From Klebsormidium nitens (taxonomy: Eukaryota; Streptophyta; Klebsormidiophyceae; Klebsormidiales; Klebsormidiaceae), in contig DF236955.1 in the NCBI GenBank assembly GCA_000708835.1, positions 399,435-463,434 of the forward strand: a stretch of DNA of 64,000 nt, given 5' to 3'. Positions within the stretch are counted from its first letter, which is position 1, and the number at the start of each line of letters is the position of its first letter. The translations under genes and the position numbers were made by a program. The notes beneath the pieces are model-generated. The model made no database searches, was not told the origin of the DNA, and was given only the letters and a program-made list of their open reading frames with translations. Of the stretch, positions 47,057-64,000 are shown one piece after another.

Positions 47057-50034
47057 ATGCTCGAGCCAAACGGCGGCCACGTGCCGAATGTGGCGGCCGG
47101 AAAAGAGCAGCGGTTCGCATCGGCGTCGTGCACCGACAACACGAAACAGCACCAGAACGAACAGATTGTAAGTTATGACCAGATTGAGTTGCACGGCCGG
47201 TTTCATCTATCCATCTTGCTCCATGATGGAAGTGTTGATAGATTTCCGGCATGATACTGAGAGCAACTGGCGTTTTGTGCTCTTCAAACATTACAGCTAA
47301 ACCTTACAGTCTCAATCTTCAGCCCAAGTTCGCAGCCGAGTGGACAAGAAAGCTTGTCCTGCGTGCGGCTGAGCAAGACGACGAAGCAACCGCACAATGC
47401 ACTTCCAATCTTGTGCTGGCAAAGGCCTTCGAACGAACTTGAGCGATGGAAAATCGAGCGACACGTTTCTGTTTCTCTGATTGGAAGTTCTCGACTCTGG
47501 AGATAAATTTTATTTAGCAAGCGGGACTCACCGTTCCATGCAACACAAAACTGAGATGAAATGACACATTCCACAGGTGCCGGGGACTGACGCTAGCGCT
47601 GCGCCACTTCCAGAACCGCGAGGAGAGAGCCGCCCACCCGAAGCCGGTCGTCGAGACCGACAGCACAAATGAGCAACAGCAGAAGGTGAGCCGTGGTGCT
47701 GGTCTTTCGAAGTTTTTGCATCATTCGGCCCCAGCATCGTTCTTCTCCACCTTTTACTTTTCCGCTCTCATCCAGATCCTCGTATGGCGGAATCGGGCGG
47801 ATCCATATGGACGGTTGGATGATTTCGCAGTCCCTACTAAGGAGTCTGGTCGTAGATTGTGGGGAAAGATGATGTAGTCAGACTCCGGGGCTGACGATTG
47901 CATGATTTTGGCAGGTTGATCAAGTAGAGGCGGCCAAAGCACCGGCAAAGTCCCCGAAGGCCGCCACTCCCGGGCCAAGAGCGGCGGAAATCAAGGCAAG
48001 TCGCACACAACAGGGAATCCTTTTCGCTCAAAGATCTTCAACGTGTGTCCTGAACATGGGATTGAACCAGCGCATGTCGACGCGGCCTCTCAATATCGGT
48101 CGCCGCTTCGCCCGCAGCCTGGCGTAGTTGGTTCCTTTTTGATGGGCTTGTATAGTCGAATGACGAGACCGGTTGACCTCGCTCAGGTCTTACCGGTCGC
48201 TTCCATGACATGGTCGTGTCACGTTTCATCCTCTCATCGTGCTTTGATTGCTTGTTCTCAGGCGCCACGTTCGACCGCTCTGTCTTGAAGATTCTTCAGC
48301 ATTTGAGCGAGTGTGCAGCAGTTGATGTCAAAAGATATCAAAGTATGTGGGAATCTGATTATACCGGAATCATTGTTGCGAGTTGGGATCACAATATCAA
48401 AAACGAAAACTTGGACTGCAGATGCTGGACCCGAATACTGACAACGTCTCGGGGTCGGCGGCGCAGAAAGGGCACGACTCGAGCGCGGCAGCGGTAGTAG
48501 ATACCGACAACGACAAGAAGCGCCGGAGCGAACATGATGGGAATGTAAGTTCTCCAGCGACGTCGTTTGTTACCCCTTTGCTCACTTCAATCCAAGGATG
48601 ATATTCCGGATACGCATGAAGATGTCAGAAAAAGTTTCGATTTGTTGTTACACTGAATTCGCAAACTTCAATGTGGATTGCACCCACTTTTGGAGTTCGG
48701 TGGGAATCTTTGATGTGCGAGCAATTATGGATATCGACGATGCAAGTGCACGCTGCTTTATTGCGTTAGAAAGGTGATTGCGAACGTGGCTGCGAACTGA
48801 AAGGCAGTGTCGACATTGTAGGAGCGATGTGAGCTGTAGCTGCATTAAGTTCTTCTTTTGACATTACTTGATTTAATTCTTGCAGATCAAGAAGTCAGAG
48901 GGTGACAAACAACCGCAGGCGGTGCCGCAGTACGAGCACGCGCTGAAGCCGACGCCAAGCATCACCGACGCAACGCCACCCAAGATTCAGGACCATCTGA
49001 ACGTAAGATTCTAATTGCTTTTGATAGTTCCAATCTCACTTCCAAAGCTTCTATTGGGAGATTTCAAATCAACCTGACTGCTGTGCGGGTTCGAAAGTCA
49101 GATCTTTCTCGAAGCCTGAAGGTTGAACCTGGTCCCCGATCTTGGCGAATACTCGGCAAAGTAACTGCTTTTGACGTGCGCCAGTCTGCCTAGTTGGTCG
49201 GCATCATCCCGAAGTTCTGGACAATCACACAACCCGTTCGATAACTTGATCCACCCTTCAATGGCCACGATGGACGTGGATAAGGAAGACGCTGGCACCG
49301 GTTGAGCTGCCGAAAGTTGCTAGCGGAACGCGCTTGTTGAGAGTCGCCCGCTAGACCATTTTATCCAAACCGGTGTATCAAATCGAAAGCCGATGTTCCT
49401 ACAGGTGCCAAATTCGAAAGGCGTTGACGTTGCGCCGCTTTCGGATCTACAAGGAGGGCGCCTTCCCAAGCGGGTCACCAAAGCCGACACCAACTCGAAG
49501 ATACAAGAGCAACAGAAAGTGAGTTGTCAAGGAGGCGGTCCTGTCGAGTCTTTCCTGTGATCGACCAACATCCAATTTGTTGTCCAGCTTCGCGTGTCGT
49601 TGACCATTGCTATGTACAATCTTCTGGTGATGGAAGATACGAGAAGACTGACATAATTGGCTAGAGAGTCTCATTGGCCGTCCAAAGTATTAAGGTATTG
49701 CGCCTCTGCAAATTGCGCATCGCTCCGGGGGGGCCGCGCATCCGACCTCTTGTTTTGCCTTCTTTTTTCGCAACCTCAAGCCGTGTAAGTATTATGCCCG
49801 CATTAGTTTGATATAAGAGCTTTTGGCGCTGCCCGGAATCAATCAGGGTTGTCACAAACTGAATGCTTTCTCACGCTGTGCAGAAGAATCTATGTCCACT
49901 AACCTCAATTCAGCCCAAAGACTTGACATTTGATGCTACTGTGGCAGGTGAATCAACCAGATGCGGCCGGACCAACGGGAGATGCAAAGTCCGCAAAGTC
50001 AGCGACCCCGGGCATAGGGAAAACAGAAATTAAG
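47057..50034 (+). repeat. Tandem duplication of an exon-intron block (A-C-D modules)
   Basis: Block 1 (about 47057-47995 plus following intron) and block 2 (about 48422-50034 plus following intron) share A exons (MLEPNGGHV vs MLDPNTDNV), C exons (start VPGT vs VPNS; end QQQK vs EQQK) and D exons (VDQVEAAK vs VNQPDAAG; end RAAEIK vs GKTEIK). The introns after D1 and D2 are also alike, both starting GCAAGT and sharing ttcaacgtgt about 40 bases in. The exons and at least one intron were therefore copied together. Confidence 0.7.
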
Positions 50035-52424
50035 GCAAGTGGCTCACAGCGAGCTCTTTTCCGTTGTTCAACGTGTATCCTATGTCGACTTGCCGGGGTC
50101 AAGGTACTTGCACAGGTCCGCTCACTATGTGAACATGGAGTAAGGGGTGTCGGAGTGTACTTATTTGTATGTGAGAGTTTGCCGCCTAAACCTGATTCTC
50201 GTCAAAGTGGATCCCTGCTTTGACCCTATTCTAGGTTTAGTCCCGACGGAACCGTCACCCTCTCTGATCCATCCGGACAGTACAGTAGAGAACTTAGTAT
50301 CTGCCATCTAATCGGTGTACATGTTCGTGTTTCGTCCCGCTAATAGAACGCTTACTAGCGGACAGCGGCTCCGTTTTGATTGACGTGAGCCACCCACTTT
50401 TACAGCAAGCCTTGCGCGGAATCTTAGTCCGCGTTTAAAGCCAGGACAGCCTGACACGTGGCGGAGATTTTGTTGAAATACCTGAAACCCCGATCTGACG
50501 CTAAATCGTTCCTGTCGATGAAGGTCTCCAGCAAAGGGAGTGACGTCATCACCGGCAAGAACGCGGGGACCGGCAAGGATAACGAGCCCAAAGAAGATGC
50601 GACGTTGGCAGCCGGCAAAAGATCGGTGAGTGCGGCCTCCTCTTTGGGCTCGATATCCAGTTGAGTGGTATTTATAAGTTGTTGTATCTGATCGAAATGG
50701 TCCAACCAGTCTGCGAGCTATGCAAAGCACTCGAGTAGATGATACCTCTGTAAGCAGATTAGGGGGGGCTGCTTTGCTTGTTTGCAAAGATTGGAAGGGC
50801 TGTGGGAAGGCTTGGGTGGCTTGACGGGCTCGGCTTTGTCCAAGTTATTGGTTTAGAAGCAGCCAGAGCGGACGTGAGCAACTTCGACAAGTGGTACGAA
50901 GGCGCCCCATGTGCATCTGTAGTTGATTGTTGAACCTATTTTCTGATGGATGGTCTACTGTTCTGCGTAGGAGCGGAGCAATAGGGGTCAGACAACGCGC
51001 TTCGAAGGTTTTGAGAAGGGGAAGGACCGGAGTGGCGCAGGTACGGCAGTCGACGCTTTTCTTTGGTTATGACTGGGGTGATTTCATTGTGAATTGCCCG
51101 TGGTGTGCTACGCTGAATCTCTGAATGCTGCTCTTCATTTGCCGGCTCGTCGATTGTTATACTGCTTCACAAGCCACCTCACAAATTTCCGAACGAGAAG
51201 ATCATTACTGTACGTAGTTGAAGTAATTTTCCATGTATCTTTCGTGTTCCTGATTCGGGCGGAACATACTGAAAAGAAAACTTACATATTGCTCCACTTC
51301 TGTCAGGACTGAAGAAGCGGTGTGCAGATGATGACGAGGTAAGTTCGGCAGTATGTCAGAATTACAGTATCTCATATGCTTTGATCTCTGTCGACTGGAT
51401 AGCGGCCAAGAGTCTGAAGCGCCTTGCGGCTGCCGTTGGAGATTGCAGGGCTTTTCAAAGACTCAGGGCTTAATGTTTTTTGGCGACCTCATCAGATTCT
51501 AGTGAGTTGTTGTCTAGACTTCTGGCTTTACCACTTGTAGTCCACATTTGGCATTTGCTGTGCATGGACCTGAATCACCTTTTTGATTTTGCAGGAAGAC
51601 GGGGACGACGGGGACATTGGTTTCAAAGCCGGCGCTCGGGTTGAGCTCCTCGTCAAAGGCAAGGTGAGAAAGATGCTGCTCAAAACTTCGTGCGTTTGCT
51701 CAAGTTTGCTCGGAAACGCGCACCAGAAGTCGGCGCTCGTTCTGGTGCGCGTTTCCGGTCTTGTACGCGGTGATCCGCAGTTGCGAAGGAGGGAGCAGGA
51801 CGTATGAGTAAATTTCGGTGCTCTTACTGGCCAGGGCGATCGATCTCCGTAAATCCGGGCCCTTGCACTCTTACACGTTCTTCCCAAGTCCAAAGTGAGG
51901 TGCGCACAAAACCGGTTTCAAAGAACCCGAGTCAGTGGAACCGGAACGTCATTCCTTGGATTCTGGCAACCCTCCAGCGCCCGCCGTGGACGTCGGTATC
52001 CTCTTCCAAATTTTTGCAGGGTTTTCTTATCCTGACTCCCGGCGCTGTTTGACATTCTTTTGAGTCAGGAACTTGAGTCATTAGAAGGTTCAAAGGTTTG
52101 CTCGTGGTTGATCGGAACTCACTGAAATCTGAGTCTCAAGTCAGGCGACGTGCTTTTGTTCAGGTAATTGGGACGGCGCTCGTGATGCTGGGGAACCCAA
52201 CGGACACCATCCGCGGCAAAGCACTGGGTGAGGGCAAGCTCGGAGTCGTAGTTGAGTCCGTTGTCCAAGATGCTCGGGAGTTGACTGTACCAAAGGGATT
52301 CACGTCGTTTGTGGCAAAGTCTAAGAAGCTCAAGGTAGGCGACCTGCCAGTCTGCCAACTGATTGATTGGCCGGAAGACTGTGTCGAGAAGATTCCCACC
52401 AGGAAGAAGGCGCGCCGCGGTTAA
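47057..52424 (+). CDS. DUF8039-domain protein with duplicated disordered exon block (transposon-related?)
   Basis: Supported exons: A1 47057-47167, C1 47577-47685, D1 47915-47995, A2 48422-48544, B2 48886-49002, C2 49405-49518, D2 49948-50034, E 50524-50625, then 50971-51040, 51307-51338, 51595-51663 and 52164-52424. The last two exons give GARVELLVKGK, then GTALVMLGNPTDTIRGKALG, VVVESVVQD and LPVCQLIDWPEDCV. This matches the DUF8039 pattern (strand, G-x-x-x-P/N-x-x-T-I-x-G-x-x-L-G, then a V-G-x-x-V/L-x-W-P end) found in plant CACTA-element-associated proteins. Everything upstream is disordered and Lys/Glu/Pro/Ala-rich. The 5' end is unclear: A1 begins with ATG but directly after a splice acceptor, so it may be internal to a gene starting at 43561. 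D1 and D2 use GC donors (AAG|GCAAGT). C1 is 109 nt and breaks phase, so the locus may be partly decayed. Confidence 0.5.
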
Positions 52425-52727
52425 CCGAAGAGTGGAAGGTTTCGTATAGTACAGAAGTCCGGCTTTGCTCCGTCAGCAATCGTCATTCCAATCCAGACCT
52501 TCTGGAAAGACAGCCGTCTCTAGTTGTCGTACATTTGTTGAGACATCCGATCTATTACAAATCGCAAGCGTAGTTTACGGACCGTATGCGTAATCCGGCG
52601 GACACATTTCATTACATGGGCTTTGCCAAAAGCCTGGAGTTTTGCATATCAATTGAGATGGCCGTCCTGTACTCGCATGCCGCTACGCGGCCGCCCTTCT
52701 GTGGTTCTGTTCTACTCCGTTGTCTAC
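52425..52727. other. Intergenic, 3' of the DUF8039 gene
   Basis: No coding frame is supported. It leads into the CTAGAAC heptamer cluster. Confidence 0.4.
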
Positions 52728-52988
52728 CTAGAACGTTCCCGGTGTTTCATCATGTATTCTTACTAGAACCGCTCGCGTTCTATGCAGCATGTTCCTAGAA
52801 CGGCTTGTGTTCTAACCTGTTCTAGCCGTATCCTGCCTAGAAACCGGTCGTTTTAGTACAGATCTACATAGAACGTACTCGAACATGACTGGCGAGTTCT
52901 ACGTAGAAAGCGACTAGAACGGGTGCGTGTTCTAGTACGTCCCCTGCCTAGAACCCCTTTACTAGAACAGGGGGGGTCGTTTATAGTG
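52728..52988. repeat. CTAGAAC/GTTCTAG heptamer cluster ending in TAGTG
   Basis: Perfect CTAGAAC at 52728, 52763, 52795, 52914, 52948 and 52962, and its reverse complement GTTCTAG at 52819 and 52929: eight in about 240 bp, with several one-mismatch copies (ctagaaa 52837, atagaac 52868, gttctat 52777). Sixteen bases after the last copy comes TAGTG (52984-52988). Short repeats in both orientations next to a terminal TAGTG are the subterminal structure of CACTA DNA transposons. The opposite end was not found. Confidence 0.6.
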
Positions 52989-53288
52989 GGTGGGCTTTGT
53001 GGTCCCGAATCCGTTGCAAAGGGGCGCTGTGAAGGACCTCAAATACTTGTGATAGAGTTGTCAGGAAATCGGCGTCTTTTGGTACGATAAACATTTAGGT
53101 CAAACGGCATTCGCTTTGCAAAGATTCAGTCAGCATCAGCTGAAGTCTTCATTGAGAACTCCTTTCAGGTTCCAAGCTTCTCTGTATCTCGAGGACTACC
53201 ACCGCCATACACACAAGCAAGCCCCGAAGATCTGTCAAGTCCCTGCGAGAAACGCGAGAAGCCCAGATATGTCTGGCTAGGAACTCAC

Positions 53289-55542
53289 GACGGTAGAGCA
53301 GTTCGTGTCGCCACCAAAGGAGATGGGAGGAGACAGCGCCCGGTTGTAGCTGTCGTCATAGTCTGCCACAAAGCAAATACACAGGGCGGTCAGCTGCTGA
53401 TGGCAACGACGGATTCTCTTTGAAACTTCCTGGGACTTCCACCCCAAAGCTGCGCACTCAATTGATGTTTACTAGCGCCAATAATTTGACTGCTGATTTT
53501 GTTGAATCGACTCTATGCCTAGACGGCTGAGAGTTGCAAAACAAGGGCTCAGGCTGCCATTTCTGCAAGGTGTGAATTTGCCCAGTACAAGTGGCCGACC
53601 CAGAAAAATCAATGTACGCACGGGATAGGAGGAGAGGCTTTGCAAGTTGTCGGAAAGGTGCGGGCAATGTAACGCGAACTCACAGAAGCCGGATGTATAG
53701 GCGCCTCCTCCAGTGAGGAGCGCCAGAGTCCCGGGGAAGGAGTCGGAGGGGATGGTCGTGAAGGCGTTGGTGTAGTGGGTGCCTGGAAGGAGCAGAGGGC
53801 GAATGGGGGGTGGAATTTGACAGAGCCCAGCACGCCCTCAAAACTGATCAATCAGAGACGTCATACCTTCAACTGAACCAGAAACTGCAGAATCCTGCTT
53901 GCACAAAAGTGGCTCTCAATGTGGCTCAGAGGTGTGCAGCCTGCTTTGCTGTCCCTCTTGCTCGCCATATCCGCAATAGGAGGTTGACTTCGCTGGCAGT
54001 GTCATGAGTCCTTGTTCTTAAAAGGCTAAGGCTCAAATCTTCTATGGCTTGAGAATGTCTAGGAAACGGCGTCAGGAACCAAGTCGCAGTCACCTCTCAC
54101 CGTGTGTTGCGAGCCAGCCAAAGCCGGTAGAGTTGGGGTTCTTGGACAGGATGTACTGAAGTACTCCACGCCCTGCTCGTGGAGACCGTCGACACTGCGC
54201 TCACACAGGCAGGGGACTGAGCGTCTGACACAAGTCCCAGTCGATTTGCCCTCGCTCGAGAGCTTTGCTATGATTCAAAGGAGACTGATCTATACTCCCC
54301 AATCAATCGCTCCTCAGGCAAGCTCCTGAAGGCGCTCCTTTCTTACTACTACCGCAGGACTGTCAGAATGCCAGCCTCTTCACCAAACGAAGCTTGCCTG
54401 CTCCTCCAATCATGCCGTGCAGCATACATTGGCTTCTCATCTTGCTTCAACAGAGGTCTCAAAATCAGCCAGACCATGCGACAAAAAACTCACCTGTCAC
54501 ATCAGGACTTGTAAGCAACTTTCAGCGCTGAAGCTAACCTGATGATCAGGACGTGGTCAATTTCATTGAGGAAACCGGAGTCCAGCCCCTGGGGTTCGCT
54601 AGTAAGGGGGGAGCTGCCGGAGGCGCCTGCGCAGTAGGCCTTTGCGCCGGGGGGGCTACCGCAGCTTCCAGGGCAACAAGTGAAGGCGCTTCCATCTGCA
54701 GAGATGTATGCAAGCACATGGAGACCGGTGGGAAACTTCAGTACCAGAGTGAAAGCCACTGCATAGATGTATCCCAGGCCCCCTTTCTATTGGCAGCTTC
54801 TCTCAAAGTTCAGCTGGTTGATGGCACAGCTAGCATGTGGGCATACCTCTTTAACAGGCTTCTGCAATCGACGCCCACTCTAAAACCAGAGTCGAACAAT
54901 GTCGCCAAGATAGGTTTGATGGACGCACCCGCACTGTAGCAGGGGTTAGGTGTGGCGGAGGGGCAGGTCTGAAGAAGCTTGCGCTGCAATCAAAGCAACC
55001 GGAGCCACTGTCAGACAATCATGGCAGAAATATCATTACGTGGAATGCAATAAGAGTCCATCGTGCCACCAGTCCTCTTGAGCCCGTTGCCCCTCTTGAT
55101 GACAAATGCTGTAAAAGGTCAGGTCGAACTCCAGATTCTGTGAAGCGGATGATTTGGAGGTACATGATATTGCAATCCTGTAAAGATACTGCAGGCAACA
55201 AGATATCTCCAGCCGGGGTGCACTGATATATCCAGTTTCAGGCTGACATGAAAAAGTATAACGAACCAACGAACACTCCACGGATTTAACTTGTGAATTG
55301 GTTTCCTCATGCTTCTGATCGCCTAAGAGCACAGCAGAGTCCCATTGCGACAGTGACGATGATCAAGAGAAGACAGCACGGAGCTCCGACTTACAGATTC
55401 TAACAGCTTTGATTGATGTGCTGCGAACAGCCCACAAAGAGGAGCGCTCAGTTTCGATTACCTGGTGAACTGCGTTCACGCTGCCTGCCAGTGCCAAGCA
55501 GCAGAAGGCCAGACAGAGAACAGCCCTGATTGAGGCAGCCAT
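53289..55542 (-). pseudogene. Secreted phosphodiesterase / alkaline-phosphatase-superfamily gene, frameshifted and 3'-truncated
   Basis: Exons 55542-55462, 54983-54935, 54695-54539, 54194-54101, 53782-53684 and 53362-53289. Residues 1-27 are a clear signal peptide (AVLCLAFCCLALAGSVNA). A Cys-rich segment follows (CPSATPNPCYNGSAF, then CCPGSCGSPPG). The catalytic family start is IDHVLIISVDGLHEQG, with the metal-binding Asp, and later THYTNAFTTIPSDSFPGTLA with the nucleophile region, then YYDDSYNRALSPP. This is the type I phosphodiesterase/nucleotide pyrophosphatase-like family (Pfam PF01663 type), normally well over 400 aa. Two faults are visible. Exon 54194-54101 is 94 nt where phase requires a one-base shift (break near gagtacttcagtac). 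After the donor at 53288 I find no exon for the remaining half before the transposon-like cluster at 52988. Probably a decayed or disrupted gene; a single-base sequencing error could explain the shift but not the missing half. Confidence 0.65.
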
Positions 55543-56501
55543 GGCTTCTCGCTGGCAGCTGCGGCGGATCAATCACTGGTTGGCCGAAGTCTGCCCGATT
55601 GCAAGGTTGAAATGCACCTTTCGGAAGACATTACTACTCCCATACACCCGGCCCTGGGCACACACCCACCTAGGCTCGCTTTGACTGCTCGCGGCAGTCC
55701 GAGGACCGACGTACGTCTGCTTTCTTCAAGACTGCATTCCTCATGATCAGTCAGCGCAGCACATGCATCCCCGACTCGGGGATAGTATCAATCCAGGCCG
55801 GCCTGGATCGTCTCAGGCTTGCGGCTTCGGCCTGTGTCGAGCTCGTCAGTTGTTACCTGCGGCCCCAAGAATCTCGGGTCGACGAGTAGGAGAGGTCCAT
55901 TTCAGAAGAAACCACTGAGCTTCTAGCAAATGTCTTCCATCACATTAACTTTTCGGTCGTATCTGGGGAATCTCCTCGGGGCAAACGGAATCTCTGCTGT
56001 AATTGGACGAAAAGCTCGATCCGGATGAGTCGATCCGTACGTACCTGGCGCGGAAGTCCGCTATCTAGCGGCGCAGCCGCTTTTGGGCAGGTGATCGACC
56101 GTGACTTAGGCTTGACTCGGAAAGTTGAACCTTGACGCGCCTTGGCTGCCATGGTGATTAGCGACTGATTGACAAGGAACGATTCATGTGCCGATCGTAT
56201 ATCCTTCTCACAATACAATACTTACTTGCCGTAGCCCATTCTTCTTTACTTCCGCTTTCCCCAAGAGCGTCTCTCGCGCACCTCTTCAAACGTGCAAAGA
56301 GCAATCATTGTGCCTCGTCACGGTAGATTCATCCTCAAGCAGTATGATAGCAACGAGCTTGGCACCAAGCCAAAATCCGCACGTCTTACAGGCATACCAC
56401 CATGTGCTGCCTTTCGACAGAGTCCGACCAAATAGCACGTGCCAAGCCTGCCAAAATGGTGCATGTTTCGAGCAGGCGTGAATATTGATGACTGTACAAT
56501 G
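55543..56501. other. Intergenic, no gene seen
   Basis: This is the upstream region of the phosphodiesterase-like gene and the 3' flank of AARS. No frame has coding character. An imperfect palindrome ccaggccggcctgg lies at about 55793-55806. Confidence 0.4.
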
Positions 56502-63777
<7,276 letters not shown>

Positions 63778-64000
63778 CGGATGATGCCCCGCCACCTGGA
63801 TACTTAGTAATGACGATGCAATGAGCGTGCTGTAGCACCTAGCGTGCTGGTGGCGCGCCAGAGGAAGCAATGCTGTGCCTAAAGAATGTACATAGATGGC
63901 TGAGGAAATGGCTCTGGCACGGAGGCCTGAGTGTGGAGCAAGAACGGAATCAGCGGACGTTCCAGATTAGACTATTATCGAATAGGCTTAGGTGCGATAC
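63778..64000. other. AARS upstream/promoter region
   Basis: This short 5' flank of AARS has no coding frame. The transcript start is not identifiable, and a TATA-like box is not obvious. Confidence 0.35.

Noticed and set aside
50857-50873. 17-nt candidate exon (aagcagccag...) in the DUF8039 locus
   Set aside because: It has splice-like ends, but including it breaks the frame into the next exon (50971), which is correct without it.

Overview
The window is eukaryotic nuclear DNA from the green lineage. Almost every gene is split by short GT-AG introns, and coding is unreadable as uninterrupted bacterial-style frames. The best-conserved products look plant-like: a NatB catalytic subunit with the plant form of the acetyl-CoA motif (RRQQLA), a kelch-F-box protein, a fused DAK1-DAK2 dihydroxyacetone kinase, a transit-peptide-bearing alanyl-tRNA synthetase, a DUF255 (SPATA20-like) protein, plant telo-box motifs (TTAGGGTT) in two promoters, and a DUF8039 domain otherwise known from plant transposon-related genes. 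Gene density, intron style and balanced base composition fit a streptophyte alga such as Klebsormidium. That assignment is inference. Exon models were built by hand from splice sites and reading phase. Where every junction keeps phase and the product matches a known family, confidence is high.

Layout. 0-3.6 kb (+): a 5'-cut gene with a GT-A glycosyltransferase-like domain and a long proline-rich tail, then an unknown basic protein. 4.5-8.5 kb (-): a signal-anchored thioredoxin-fold protein and, just upstream of it, a coiled-coil protein with a C-terminal membrane segment. 9.0-10.4 kb (+): a small lysine-rich protein. 11.4-13.5 kb (-): mitochondrial ribosomal protein bL21. 13.9-15.8 kb (+): NAA20. 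17.0-19.3 kb (-): a protein with two predicted membrane segments and a disordered tail. 20.4-21.8 kb (+): kelch-F-box. 22.9-32.3 kb (-): 19-exon dihydroxyacetone kinase. 33.2-41.1 kb (+): 12-exon DUF255 protein. 42.1-42.8 kb (-): an acidic protein fragment. 43.6-52.4 kb (+): a low-complexity, repeat-built locus ending in DUF8039. 53.3-55.5 kb (-): a secreted phosphodiesterase/alkaline-phosphatase-like gene that is frameshifted and lacks its 3' half. 56.5-63.8 kb (-): alanyl-tRNA synthetase.

Most genes are housekeeping and functionally unrelated: translation (AARS, bL21m), N-terminal acetylation, triose metabolism and protein turnover. The unusual part is 42-55 kb. There, a DUF8039 gene contains a tandemly duplicated block of exons and introns that shares GC-AG splice sites and has one frameshifted copy. 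It is followed by a 240-bp cluster of CTAGAAC/GTTCTAG heptamers ending at TAGTG, and then by the truncated phosphodiesterase gene. Together these look like the edge of a CACTA-type DNA transposon or its remnant.
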